Positions 36,092 to 45,072 of a stretch of 64,000 nucleotides of DNA are shown here, in pieces. The notes under the pieces are model-generated. The model was not told the DNA's origin. It made no database searches and saw nothing but the letters and a program-made list of their open reading frames with translations. The translations under genes were made by a program, and so were the position numbers. The stretch lies in the NCBI RefSeq assembly GCF_018863195.1, contig NZ_JAHKRT010000007.1:124001-188000 (forward strand), written 5' to 3'. The DNA comes from Sphingomonas quercus (GTDB lineage: Bacteria; Pseudomonadota; Alphaproteobacteria; Sphingomonadales; Sphingomonadaceae). Each line of letters begins with the position of its first letter. Position 1 is the first letter of the stretch.

Positions 36092-37021
36092 ATGTCGAGC
36101 CCGGGAACGCCTACTTTCGATCAGCTCCGCGTGTTCCTGACGGTGGTCGAGACGGGCAGCTTCGCCGCCGCGGCGCGCAAGCTCAACCGGGCAGTGTCGG
36201 TGATCAGCTACGGCATCGGCAATCTCGAGGCGCAGCTCGGCCTTGCCCTGTTCGATCGGGAGGGCACGCGCCGGCCGAAGCTCACCGTCGCCGGCCATGC
36301 CGTGCTCGCGGAGGCGCGGGCGGTGTCGCAGGGAATTGACGGCCTGCGCGCCAAGGTGAAGGGCCTGCTTGACGGGCTGGAGGCGGAGGTCAATCTCGCC
36401 GTCGACGTGATGCTGCCGTCGGAGCGGCTCGGCCGCGTGCTGCGCGCTTTCAACGCGGCTTTCCCGACCGTGTCGCTGCGCCTCCATGTCGAGGCGCTCG
36501 GCGCGGTGACGGGGCTGGTGCTGGACAGGCAGGCGGTGATCGGGATCAGCGGCCCGCTCGCTTCCGAGATGGACGGCATCGCCTGCCAGACGATCGGGTC
36601 CGTGCTGATGGTGCCGGTGGCGGCGCCCGATCATCCGCTGGCCCGCACCAATCCGCTGCCGCCGGGAGCGGGGCGAGATCATATCCAGATCGTCCTCACC
36701 GACCGCTCGCCCCTGACCCAGGGACGCGACTTTTCGGTGATGAGCCCGCGCACCTGGCGGCTGGCCGATCTCGGCGCCAAGCACGCCCTGCTGCGCGAGG
36801 GCATTGGCTGGGGCAACATGCCGCTGCCGATGATCGAGAGCGACCTGGTGGCGGGCACGCTGGTCCGCCTGGCGATGCCGGATCATCCCGGCGGCAATTA
36901 TCGGCTGTCGAACATCTGGCGGCGCGATACCCCGCCGGGGCCGGCCGCCTCCTGGCTCCTGCAGCAATTCGCCGATTGCCTGCGCGAGGACGGTGCGGCA
37001 GCGATGATGGCCGATGTCTGA
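36092..37021 (+). CDS. LysR family transcriptional regulator
   Basis: A 309-aa LysR-type regulator. The N-terminal winged helix reads FDQLRVFLTVVETGSFAAAARKLNRAVSVISYGI, and the effector-binding domain covers about residues 95-300. LysR proteins usually regulate the divergent gene from the shared intergenic region, here 95 bases (35997-36091), so the 99-aa/pirin unit is the likely target. Binding to the further OsmC genes is possible. The recognition helix is unusual in carrying AVSVISYGI where most members have QPAVSRQI. Confidence 0.9.
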   Translation: MSSPGTPTFDQLRVFLTVVETGSFAAAARKLNRAVSVISYGIGNLEAQLGLALFDREGTRRPKLTVAGHAVLAEARAVSQGIDGLRAKVKGLLDGLEAEVNLAVDVMLPSERLGRVLRAFNAAFPTVSLRLHVEALGAVTGLVLDRQAVIGISGPLASEMDGIACQTIGSVLMVPVAAPDHPLARTNPLPPGAGRDHIQIVLTDRSPLTQGRDFSVMSPRTWRLADLGAKHALLREGIGWGNMPLPMIESDLVAGTLVRLAMPDHPGGNYRLSNIWRRDTPPGPAASWLLQQFADCLREDGAAAMMADV

Positions 37022-37034
37022 GGGTCGCGCCCGG

Positions 37035-39365
37035 TCAGGCGACGTGGCGCTCCGCCGGCACGCCGGCCAGCAGCCGCGCCTCGCACGCGGCGACCGGGTG
37101 GCCGAACAGATAGCCCTGTGCCTGGGTGCAGCCGAGGCGTCGGATCAGTTGATACTCGTCCTCGGTCTCGGTGCCTTCGGCGGTGACGACAATGCCCAGG
37201 CTGTCGGCCATCGCCACCACCGCGCGGATCACCGCCAGACTGTCCGAGGCATTCTGGCTGGCCCCGACGACGAAGCTGCGGTCCAGCTTGATCGACGAGA
37301 AGCGTGCGTTGCGGATATAGCCCAGCGAGGCATAGCCGGTGCCGAAATCGGAGAGGGCGATACGCACGCCGGTGGCGTGGATGCGATCGATCACCGCCTG
37401 GGTCTGGCCGCCGTCGCGCAGGAACACGGATTCGGCGACCTCCAGCTCCAGCCGCGTCGGCGCCAGTCCGCTGGACGAGAGCGCGGAGACGAGCGTGCTG
37501 ACGAGTTGCGGATCATGGAACTGCCCGCGCGACAGGTTGATCGCCAGCCGCGTCTGGCCCGGCCAGCCGGCGGCCTCCTGGCAGGCGGTGCGGATCACCC
37601 ATTCGCCGATCCGGCCGATCAGCCGCGCTTCCTCGGCGATCGGCACGAAGCGCTCCGGCGGCACCTCGCCCAGCTCGGGATGCGTCCAGCGCAGATAGGC
37701 CTCGAAGCCCTCGATGCGGCTGTCGGCCGAGGCGACGATCGGCTGGTAGACGAGGCGGAACTGGCCCTTCTCCAGCCCTTCGCGCAGCGCGATCTCGATG
37801 ACGCGGCGCTCCTCGGCGCGGGCGGAGAGATGCTGTTCATAGCGGCGGTGGCAGCCGCGCCCCTCCTCCTTGGCGCGATAAAGGGCGAGGTCGGCATTGC
37901 GCACCACCGTCTCCGCCGAACGGCCGTCGCGCGGGGCGGTGGCGCTGCCGATCGAAGCGCCGATGAACAGGCGCTGCGCCTCGATCTCATAGGGGGCGGA
38001 CAGGGCGGCGATGATCTCGTCGGCCAGCCGGTCGATGCGCGCGGTGTCGCTGGCGTCGTGGACGACGACGGCGAACTCGTCGCCGCCCAGCCGCCCGGCC
38101 TGGGCGAAATCGCCGCATATCTCGATGAGGCGGCGCGCCACCTGCTTGAGGAGCTGGTCGCCGATCGGGTGGCCGAGCGTGTCGTTGACCTGCTTGAAGC
38201 GGTCGAGATCGATGATGAAGAAGCTGGCGCGATGGCCGTCGCGATGCGCCGAAACGAGCGCTTCGGAGAGCGCGTCCATGATCTGGCGGCGATTGGCGAG
38301 GCCGGTCAGCGCGTCGAACCGGGCCATGCGGTCGATCCTGTCGGCCGAGCGGCGCTGGTCGGTGATATCGGACCCGACGCCCTGGAAGCCGATGAAGCGG
38401 CCGGTCTCGTCATGTCGCGGTGTCGCCGAAAGCGACCACCAGCGCATCTCGCCCGCCACCGGCACCGGCAGCACGAGGTTGCCGAAGCTCTCCCGCAGGC
38501 GGAATTTCTCGGCCAGATCGCGCAGGCCATGGGCGACCTTGCCGCTGCCCCAGGCGTCGCCGGCAAGCAGCTCGAGCAGCGGCTGTCCTTCCAGCGCCGC
38601 CACCTCGCGCCCGAAGCGGCGCGCGAGATTGGGGGTGACGCCGGTCAGCATCTTGGCGGTGTCGATCTGCCATAGCCAGTCGGCGCCTTCGTCGAACTCG
38701 CGCAGCAACAGGCTGATCACGGCGTTGCGCTCGTCGAGCAGTATCTCGATGCCGCGGCGCTGCATCAGCGTGCGCGCGTGGCGCAAATAGGCAGCCGCCA
38801 TCAGCACCGTCGCCACCAGCGCGGCCGCGGCAAGCAGGGGCGATCCGACGCGCAGGATCATCACGGCGCCGCCGATCCCCTCCAGCGCGATGAAGATCAG
38901 CGCGGCGAGCGGGGCGGCCGAGAGCAGGAACGCGGCGCCCGCCATCATGATCGGAACCAGCATCGCCAGCACGATGACGTCCGCGGTGTCGCACCAGCGC
39001 GAGAACAGCGCCGAGGGCACCATCCACAGCAGGCCGAACAGCATCGCGTTGAAGGTCGTGTTGCGGAGCAGCCGGCGCGGGGCGAACTCGCTGCCGACGC
39101 GGCAATGGCGCCGGATATCGCGCACCGCGAGGGCGGTGAGCCCGGCCAGCGCCGCCAGCCACAGCGCCAGCGGCGCCAGCGGCATGATCGGCCCGAGCAG
39201 CAGGGCGAGCATCGCCGCTGTCGCCAGGCTGAGCGTCAGCGCCAGCGGGCAGGAAGCGGCGAGGTCCTCCGCCTGCACCGAGCGCGCGCTGTCGAGTTCG
39301 CCTTCGGCATGCGTGGCAAAGCCCAGCACCCTGGCCAGAGTCGGAAGGCGTGGCTCGTCGGACAT
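37035..39365 (-). CDS. Membrane GGDEF/EAL protein with PAS domain; EAL half degenerate
   Basis: A 776-aa cyclic-di-GMP signalling protein. Order: about six membrane helices (residues 40-195), a PAS-like sensor (about 215-335), GGDEF (about 345-500) and EAL (about 515-765). The cyclase site is intact (RLGGDEFAVVV) and no RxxD inhibitory site precedes it. The EAL domain has EAYLRW in place of EAL-LRW and SDFGTGYAS where catalytic members have DDFGTGY, losing one metal-binding Asp. Other motifs (INLSRGQF, EGTETED) remain. The protein is therefore more likely a cyclase, with the EAL half acting as a binding or regulatory domain. Confidence 0.9.
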   Translation of the reverse strand: MSDEPRLPTLARVLGFATHAEGELDSARSVQAEDLAASCPLALTLSLATAAMLALLLGPIMPLAPLALWLAALAGLTALAVRDIRRHCRVGSEFAPRRLLRNTTFNAMLFGLLWMVPSALFSRWCDTADVIVLAMLVPIMMAGAAFLLSAAPLAALIFIALEGIGGAVMILRVGSPLLAAAALVATVLMAAAYLRHARTLMQRRGIEILLDERNAVISLLLREFDEGADWLWQIDTAKMLTGVTPNLARRFGREVAALEGQPLLELLAGDAWGSGKVAHGLRDLAEKFRLRESFGNLVLPVPVAGEMRWWSLSATPRHDETGRFIGFQGVGSDITDQRRSADRIDRMARFDALTGLANRRQIMDALSEALVSAHRDGHRASFFIIDLDRFKQVNDTLGHPIGDQLLKQVARRLIEICGDFAQAGRLGGDEFAVVVHDASDTARIDRLADEIIAALSAPYEIEAQRLFIGASIGSATAPRDGRSAETVVRNADLALYRAKEEGRGCHRRYEQHLSARAEERRVIEIALREGLEKGQFRLVYQPIVASADSRIEGFEAYLRWTHPELGEVPPERFVPIAEEARLIGRIGEWVIRTACQEAAGWPGQTRLAINLSRGQFHDPQLVSTLVSALSSSGLAPTRLELEVAESVFLRDGGQTQAVIDRIHATGVRIALSDFGTGYASLGYIRNARFSSIKLDRSFVVGASQNASDSLAVIRAVVAMADSLGIVVTAEGTETEDEYQLIRRLGCTQAQGYLFGHPVAACEARLLAGVPAERHVA

Positions 39366-39409
39366 CGCGACGAGTTACGCGGGAGCAGGTTAAGACGGGG
39401 TAAGCCGCC

Positions 39410-41179
39410 TCAGGCGGCGAGGTCGTAAGGCTGGATCTCGCCGGACAGATAGAGGTTGCGGGCCTTGGCGCGGCTGAGCTTGCCGGACGAAGTGCGCGGC
39501 AGCGTGCGCGGGGGCACCAGCTCGACCACGCAGTTCATGCCGGTGATGGTGCGCACCTTGTCGCGGATCATGTCGCGCAGCCGCGTTCGCTCGCTCGGGT
39601 CCGAGGTGCGGCACTGGACGAGCACCGCCGGCGTCTCCTCCCCGCCGGGGGTCGTGATCGCGAAGGCGGCGATGTCGCCCGATTTGAAGCCCGGCAGCTG
39701 CTCCACCGCCCACTCGATGTCCTGGGGCCAGTGATTCTTGCCGTTGATGATGATCATGTCCTTCGCCCGGCCGACGATATAGACATAGCCGCCCGACATG
39801 TAGGCCATGTCGCCGGTGTCCAGCCAGCCGTCCTGCATGCAGGCGGCGGTCGCCTCCGGATCGCGGAAATAGCCTTCCATCACCGAGGTGCCGGAGCACC
39901 ACAGCTTGCCGATCGCCTTGTCGGGAAGGACGTTGCCGTCCTCGTCGCGAATCTCGATCGCCATGCCGCGCGCCGGCACGCCGCAATTGACGACCGCGCG
40001 ATAACGCTGCGGCCGATGCGCCGAGACCGAGCCGCCGGACAGCTGCGTCTCCTCCACCAGCTCGACGACGATGCCTTCGCCCGGGGGCATGATCGACACC
40101 GCCAGCGTCGCCTCGGCAAGGCCATAGGATGGCAGGAATGCGGAGGCCTGGAACCCCGCCGGCGCGAAGGCGTCGACGAAGGCCTGCATCACGTCCGGGC
40201 GGATCATGTCCGCGCCGTTGCCGGCGATGCGCCAGCGCGACAGGTCGAACCGTTCAGCGACCGGCGTCTGGCTGCCGATGCGTCGCGCGCAGATGTCGTA
40301 GCCGAACGTCGGCGAATAGGAGAGGGTGGTGCCCGGATTGCGGCTGATCAGATCGAGCCAGGCGAGCGGGCGGCGGGCGAAATCCTCGGTCTTCAGGTAA
40401 TCCACCGACACCTGGTTGGCCACCGGCGACAACAGGCAGCCGACCAGCCCCATGTCGTGATACCAGGGAAGCCACGATACGCAGCGGTCGCCGTCGCGGA
40501 TGTCCATGCCGATCGAATGGGCGGCGAGATTGCTGAGCAGCTGGCGGTGGGTGACGGCGACGCCATGCGGGAAGCGCGTCGAGCCGCTCGAATATTGCAG
40601 ATAGGCGATCTCGTCCGGGCGCGCGTCGGGCAGCGCGATGTCGGGCGCGTCGCCCTCCGCGAAATGTTCCCAGACGATGCCGGTGACGCCGACCGCCTCG
40701 GCCGCCGCGCCGCACAGCGCGGCCAGTTCGTCCGGATAGAAGAGCAGGCTCGGATCACAGGAGCCGAGCTGCACCTTGAGCTGATCGATATAGGCTTCCC
40801 GCCCGCCGAAGCTGGTCGGCAGCGGCAGTGGCACCGGCCACGCGCCGGCATAGACCGCGCCGAAGAACAGGGCGGCGAATTCAGGGCCGGTCTCGGCGAT
40901 CAGCGCCAGCCGGTCGCCCGGCTTCACGCCCTGCGCCAGCAGCCGGCGCGCCGCGGCCAGCGCATCGGCGCGCAGCATCGCGAACGGATAGGCGCGCACC
41001 AGGGTGCCGCGCGCGTCATGGAAATTCAGCCCGCGCTCGGTGCCCGCTGCGTAATCCAGCGCCTCGCCCAGCGTCCCGAAATCGGAATAGCGACGCGGGC
41101 GGGGGCAATCGGAAGGCGTCGGCAGGAGCCGGTCCGCATCGTCCAACCCCTTGTCGGTGCTAATAATCTCGTTCAGCAC
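39410..41179 (-). CDS. Fatty acyl-AMP ligase (FAAL-type adenylate-forming enzyme)
   Basis: A 589-aa member of the ANL superfamily. The core P-loop is YLQYSSGSTRFPHGVAVTH; WLPWYHDMGLVG, SYGLAEATLAVS, the DTGD motif in WLDTGDMAYM, and the C-terminal catalytic lysine in LPRTSSGKLSRAKAR are clear. The SSGST form and the short insertion are FAAL features, suggesting that it makes acyl-AMP for transfer to an acyl carrier protein rather than to CoA. No polyketide, peptide-synthetase or carrier gene adjoins it, so its partner is elsewhere. It is divergent from recX. Confidence 0.85.
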   Translation of the reverse strand: MLNEIISTDKGLDDADRLLPTPSDCPRPRRYSDFGTLGEALDYAAGTERGLNFHDARGTLVRAYPFAMLRADALAAARRLLAQGVKPGDRLALIAETGPEFAALFFGAVYAGAWPVPLPLPTSFGGREAYIDQLKVQLGSCDPSLLFYPDELAALCGAAAEAVGVTGIVWEHFAEGDAPDIALPDARPDEIAYLQYSSGSTRFPHGVAVTHRQLLSNLAAHSIGMDIRDGDRCVSWLPWYHDMGLVGCLLSPVANQVSVDYLKTEDFARRPLAWLDLISRNPGTTLSYSPTFGYDICARRIGSQTPVAERFDLSRWRIAGNGADMIRPDVMQAFVDAFAPAGFQASAFLPSYGLAEATLAVSIMPPGEGIVVELVEETQLSGGSVSAHRPQRYRAVVNCGVPARGMAIEIRDEDGNVLPDKAIGKLWCSGTSVMEGYFRDPEATAACMQDGWLDTGDMAYMSGGYVYIVGRAKDMIIINGKNHWPQDIEWAVEQLPGFKSGDIAAFAITTPGGEETPAVLVQCRTSDPSERTRLRDMIRDKVRTITGMNCVVELVPPRTLPRTSSGKLSRAKARNLYLSGEIQPYDLAA

Positions 41180-41314
41180 CTATGGCTGCTCCACTTCTCT
41201 AAAGGTACAGGCATTGGCGTTTTTTGTCGCGTCGGTCCAGTCCCAAGCTCCTTGGCCCTTACACTGTCGAATGGCGGCGTTCAAAATTCGACTCGACTGT
41301 GGCACAAACATGGC

Positions 41315-41845
41315 ATGAGCCGGCAAGCGCAAGGGGACAGGCGGCAACGGCCGATCGACGCGCCCGCGCTGGAGGCGCTCGCTCTGGCTTATGCGGCGCG
41401 CTACGCGACGACGCGGGCGAAGCTCGCCGCCTATTTATCGCGAAAACTGACGGTGCGGCAATGGGTCGGCACAGGTTCACCGCCGGTGGAGGACATCGTC
41501 GCCCGCATGGCCGAGGCCGGCTATGTCGACGATCGCGCCTTCGCCGAGGCGCGCGGCCGCTCGCTTGCCCGGCGCGGCTACGGGCGGCGGCGGGTCGCCG
41601 CGGCGCTCGCGGCGGACGGCATCGCGGCGGAGGATCGCCAGGGCGCGCTTCCCGACGACGAGGAGGGGGCCCGCGCGGCGGCGCTCGCCTTCGCGCGCCG
41701 CCGGCGCATCGGGCCTTATGCCGCCGAGCCCGCGACGGGCGATGTCCGCGCCAGGGCGATCGCGGCGATGATCCGCGCCGGCCATGAGCCGGAGCTTGCC
41801 CGCGCGATCATCTCTGCCCCGCCGGGAGACAATGATGCCGACTAG
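41315..41845 (+). CDS. recX: RecX family regulatory protein
   Basis: A 176-aa basic, helical protein matching RecX. The repeats read LEALALAYAARYATTRAKLAAYL, VARMAEAGYVDDRAFAEA and RRVAAALAADGI. RecX inhibits RecA filament extension. No recA lies in the window, so it is not in the usual recA-recX pair. ATG 41315 fits the start of the helical repeats; the long open frame upstream is antisense to the acyl-AMP ligase. Confidence 0.88.
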   Translation: MSRQAQGDRRQRPIDAPALEALALAYAARYATTRAKLAAYLSRKLTVRQWVGTGSPPVEDIVARMAEAGYVDDRAFAEARGRSLARRGYGRRRVAAALAADGIAAEDRQGALPDDEEGARAAALAFARRRRIGPYAAEPATGDVRARAIAAMIRAGHEPELARAIISAPPGDNDAD

Positions 41846-42019
41846 GTCATCCTATGCTTAATCGCCTGTTGTTACTGCTTCGCATCTCCGTTTCGTCGTG
41901 TTAACGTCGTGCTCTCGGGGGAGAATTCGGGAATGCGCAGCGATCCGTCGTCCGCATCCGGGTTTGGCACCGTGTTCCCGGGGGGGAGCGTGGAACGAAC
42001 GTCGGGGGCGGATTTTGAA

Positions 42020-42574
42020 ATGAGTGATGCCGGTGTCGATGACGACGCCGGAGCGTCGGAAGTCGTCTTGGACGTATGTGGCGTCGTCAAATGGTTCGAC
42101 GCGACACGCGGCTTCGGCTTCCTGGTTGGTGATCATGGCGAGGGCGATGTCCTCGTTCACTTCTCCGTGTTGCGCGAACATGGCCGCCGCACCCTGCCCG
42201 AAGGGGCGACGGTGCGTTGCCAGGCGGTGCAGCGGGAACGCGGGCTTCAGGCCCGCTCGCTCGTTTCCTTCGATCTCAGCACCGCGACCGGGCCCGATCC
42301 CGACGCGGTCGCCCGCCGGCAGACGGATCATGTCGATCCGATTGCGCTGCTCGAGGGCGCCGGGGACGAAGAGGCCGTGCGCGTGAAATGGTTCAACCGG
42401 CTCAAGGGCTATGGCTTCGTGCTGCGCGAGGGCCAGACCGAGGACATCTTCGTCCATATGGAGACGGTGCGCCGCGCGGGCTTGCGCGATCTGATTCCGG
42501 AACAGCGGCTCGTCGCCCGCATCGCCGCCGGCCGCAAGGGCCCGCTCGCAGTGACGCTCCGCGACCCGGATTGA
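42020..42574 (+). CDS. Double cold-shock domain protein
   Basis: A 184-aa protein with two cold-shock domains. The first has GVVKWFDATRGFGFLVGD and GDVLVHFSVL, with RNP1/RNP2-like aromatic residues. The second has RVKWFNRLKGYGFVLREG and EDIFVHMETVRRAGL. Such two-domain cold-shock proteins are common in alphaproteobacteria and bind single-stranded RNA or DNA. The start is uncertain: in-frame ATG 41932, just after CGGGGGAGAATTCGGG, and GTG 41909 would add an N-terminal Ser/Gly-rich tail. Confidence 0.85.
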   Translation: MSDAGVDDDAGASEVVLDVCGVVKWFDATRGFGFLVGDHGEGDVLVHFSVLREHGRRTLPEGATVRCQAVQRERGLQARSLVSFDLSTATGPDPDAVARRQTDHVDPIALLEGAGDEEAVRVKWFNRLKGYGFVLREGQTEDIFVHMETVRRAGLRDLIPEQRLVARIAAGRKGPLAVTLRDPD

Positions 42575-42836
42575 GGGGGAAGGACGCCCACTTCCCGTTT
42601 GTCCCGGGCAGGGCTGTTTGAGACCCGCTTCGGCAAGCCGGGCGGCTTCTTCAGGGTCGACGGGTCCGGCTTTGCCCCGGCCGGCGCGATCCCGCCCGTT
42701 CGTTGCGGGCATGGACTGGGCGTAGTCGAGGGGACCGAGCCCTTCGTCATCCCGGACGACGGCGCCCGCACGGGAAAACCATCCTTCCATCCCTTTGCCG
42801 TTGCGCGGCCACCCGCATCCCGGCTAGGGGCAGGGC

Positions 42837-43226
42837 ATGGGTTTGTTGAAGAGCATCTTCACCTGGTGGGATGGGGCCACGATCGGCACCAGCCTGTTCA
42901 GCCGCCGCAATGGCAGCGAAGTCGGCCGCGACGCGCTCGGCAACGTCTATTTCGAGACGAAGGCCGGCCGCAAGGGCCCGCGCCGCCGTTGGGTGATCTA
43001 TGCCGGCGCCAATGACGCGAGCCGCGTGCCGCCGGAATGGCATGGCTGGCTGCACAACACCGTCGATCAGACGCCGGATCAGGCGCCCCCGCCGCGCGAA
43101 TGGCAGAAGCCGCCGCTCGCCAACATGACCGGCACTGCCCAGGCCTATCGCCCGGCCGGCGCGCTGGAGGCCGGCGGCGTGCGCGCCGCGGCCACCGGCG
43201 ATTATGAGGCCTGGAGCCCGAACTGA
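42837..43226 (+). CDS. NDUFA12 family complex I accessory subunit
   Basis: A 129-aa homologue of the mitochondrial complex I subunit NDUFA12/B17.2, found in alphaproteobacteria. Signatures are SIFTWWDGATIGT near the start, YFETK, and the stretch RRWVIYAG.NDASRVPPEWHGWLH, with WLHNTVDQTP next. It probably stabilises the peripheral arm of NADH:quinone oxidoreductase at the membrane. It is followed after three bases by mlaD on the same strand. The 262 bases before it (42575-42836) show no gene. Confidence 0.93.
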   Translation: MGLLKSIFTWWDGATIGTSLFSRRNGSEVGRDALGNVYFETKAGRKGPRRRWVIYAGANDASRVPPEWHGWLHNTVDQTPDQAPPPREWQKPPLANMTGTAQAYRPAGALEAGGVRAAATGDYEAWSPN

Positions 43227-43229
43227 GCG

Positions 43230-43760
43230 ATGCGTGGCGTTTTCCGTGAGAATCTGACCGAGGCCCTTGTCGGCTTCGTCGTCGTCGCGCTCGCCCTGTG
43301 GTTCGCGGTGTTCGCCTGGCAGCGCACCGGCGGCGGCGGTGCCACCTCGGCGGTCCACGTCACCGCGCTGTTTCCCAACGCCACCGGCGTCAGCGTGGGC
43401 ACCGATGTGCGCATCGCCGGCCTCAAGGTGGGCACGGTCTCGACCCAGCGGCTCGATCCCAAGACGTGGCAGGCCGAAGTCGTCCTCGCGCTCGATCCGT
43501 CGACGAAGGTGCCGGCGGATTCGACGGCGGTGATCACGTCCGAGGGGCTGCTCGGCGGCACTTATATCCAGCTCGTGCCCGGTGCGGATCAGGTCGCGCT
43601 GAAGGAAGGCGACATGATCGTCGACACCCAGGGCTCGCTGGACCTGATGAGCCTGATCGGCCAGTTCATCAACCGCACCGGCTCCGGCGACGACAAGTCC
43701 GGCGGCGCGGCCGCCGGCGGCTCCGGCACGATGGGAACGGCCCCGGCGCCGGGCAAGTGA
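43230..43760 (+). CDS. mlaD: MlaD family outer-membrane lipid asymmetry protein
   Basis: A 176-aa protein with one N-terminal membrane helix (about 11-29) and a periplasmic MCE domain: LFPNATGVSVGTDVRIAGLKVGTV, the family signature, and LLGGTYIQLVPG. The C-terminus is a Gly/Ser-rich tail. MlaD forms a hexameric ring that carries phospholipids for the MlaFEDB transporter. The other mla genes are not in the window. Its stop overlaps the next gene in a GTGA junction. Confidence 0.92.
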   Translation: MRGVFRENLTEALVGFVVVALALWFAVFAWQRTGGGGATSAVHVTALFPNATGVSVGTDVRIAGLKVGTVSTQRLDPKTWQAEVVLALDPSTKVPADSTAVITSEGLLGGTYIQLVPGADQVALKEGDMIVDTQGSLDLMSLIGQFINRTGSGDDKSGGAAAGGSGTMGTAPAPGK

Positions 43761-44443
43761 AGGGCTGGCAACTCGGCCTGCTCGGCGCGGCCGGCGTTGC
43801 CGCTGCGTGGCAGGGCCTGCACGCCTACCAGGAAGCCACCGCGCCTGCCATCCAGCCGGACAGCGCCGCCCCCGCCGCGGCGGACCCCGCCGCCACGCCG
43901 GCCGCGGCGCCCCGGCCCCGTGCCGCGCCGCCGGTGTTGCCGACGCGCCCGATCAGCAAGGGCGAGACGCCGCTCGTCGATCGCGTCGCCGTGCTTGGCG
44001 TGCTCAACAAGCGCAACGGCGTCTGGCGCGACGTCACGCTGAAGCCGGGACAGGCGATCCGCCTCAACGACCTCATCATCCGCCTGCGCGCCTGTGAGAC
44101 CACCGCCGATTGGGAGCCGGAGCAACTTACCGGCGCGTTCGTGCAGGTGGATGTACAGGCGCGCGACGGCACATGGTCGCGTATCTTCTCTGGCTGGCTC
44201 TACAAGGAATCGCCGTCGCTCAACGTCGTCGAGCACCCGATCTACGATGTCTGGCCCAAGAGCTGCGCGATGACGCATCCGGATATCGGGCCGGACACCG
44301 TCTCGCTGGCCGGCGGGGGCGAGACGAGCTTGTCGAGGGCCGCGAAATCGACGCCTGCCGATGCCGCGACCAATGCCGAGGGCAGGCCAGCGCCGGGGCC
44401 GACCCCGCCGGCGACCAGCGCGGAATCCAGCAACGCGCGATAG
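43757..44443 (+). CDS. DUF2155 domain protein (periplasmic)
   Basis: A 228-aa protein with an N-terminal hydrophobic segment, an Ala/Pro-rich linker (residues about 28-66), and the DUF2155 core: [43 protein letters not shown] and YDVWPKSCA. The cysteines in ACE and KSCA are conserved in the family. Function is unknown; DUF2155 genes are commonly next to mlaD and NDUFA12 in alphaproteobacteria. The start is GTG 43757, coupled to mlaD. Its last 202 bases lie antisense to the end of aat. Confidence 0.82.
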   Translation: MKGWQLGLLGAAGVAAAWQGLHAYQEATAPAIQPDSAAPAAADPAATPAAAPRPRAAPPVLPTRPISKGETPLVDRVAVLGVLNKRNGVWRDVTLKPGQAIRLNDLIIRLRACETTADWEPEQLTGAFVQVDVQARDGTWSRIFSGWLYKESPSLNVVEHPIYDVWPKSCAMTHPDIGPDTVSLAGGGETSLSRAAKSTPADAATNAEGRPAPGPTPPATSAESSNAR

Positions 44444-45015
44444 GCCGCTCGGCTCACCTCCACCGCGCCCATCGAGGCGAGGTGATCGGTGATGAACTGG
44501 CAGTCGAGCAGGCGATACCGCCCGACCCTCAGCCGCGCGACGAGATGGGCGAGCGCGATCTTCGAGGCGTCGCGGGCGCGGCTGAACATGCTCTCGCCAA
44601 AAAAGGCCGCGCCCAGCGACACGCCATAGAGCCCGCCGACCAGCTCGTCGCCCTGCCAGCATTCGATCGAATGGGCATTGCCGCGGCGGTGAAGCTCTCC
44701 ATAGGCATCTTCGATCGCCGGATTGATCCAGGTATCGGGCCGGTTCTCGACCCGCTCCGCACAGGCCGACACCACTTGGCCGAAAGCGCGATCGGCGGTC
44801 ACCTCGAAGCGATCCGCCTTCAGTGTCTTGGCCAGCGAGCGGGCGAGGCGGAACCCGTCCAGCGGCAGAATGCCGCGCTGTTTGGGCTCGACCCAGAAAA
44901 TATCGGGTGCCTCGCGGCTGTCGGCCATCGGGAAAACGCCGATCGAATAGGCCCCGAGGAGCAGATCGGGGTCGATGTTCGGCGATACGTCGCGGTCGGC
45001 GCGGGCGCGGTTCAT
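44242..45015 (-). CDS. aat: Leucyl/phenylalanyl-tRNA-protein transferase
   Basis: A 257-aa enzyme that adds Leu or Phe to N-terminal Lys/Arg, marking proteins for ClpAP degradation (N-degron pathway). Motifs: [13 protein letters not shown], the catalytic-region [39 protein letters not shown] (in parts), [19 protein letters not shown] and [17 protein letters not shown] 45015 is chosen; a TTG at 45066 would lengthen it by 17 residues. Its 3' end overlaps the DUF2155 gene by 202 bases on the opposite strand. It completes the common alphaproteobacterial accB-accC-aat neighbourhood. Confidence 0.93.
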   Translation of the reverse strand: MNRARADRDVSPNIDPDLLLGAYSIGVFPMADSREAPDIFWVEPKQRGILPLDGFRLARSLAKTLKADRFEVTADRAFGQVVSACAERVENRPDTWINPAIEDAYGELHRRGNAHSIECWQGDELVGGLYGVSLGAAFFGESMFSRARDASKIALAHLVARLRVGRYRLLDCQFITDHLASMGAVEVSRAAYRALLDSALVAGGVGPGAGLPSALVAASAGVDFAALDKLVSPPPASETVSGPISGCVIAQLLGQTS

Positions 45016-45072
45016 TCCAGCGTCTTTATATGCCCGAATGGCGGCGGTGCGCCAAGCATCCGCCAAAGCGGT

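Noticed and set aside
37014-38675. Plus-strand open frame of 553 codons opposite the GGDEF/EAL gene
   Set aside because: No motif; the minus strand encodes intact GGDEF and EAL signatures.
42575-42836. Coding potential in the gap between the cold-shock and NDUFA12 genes
   Set aside because: Open frames exist but lack ribosome sites, are Arg/Pro-rich and run into the NDUFA12 gene out of frame.
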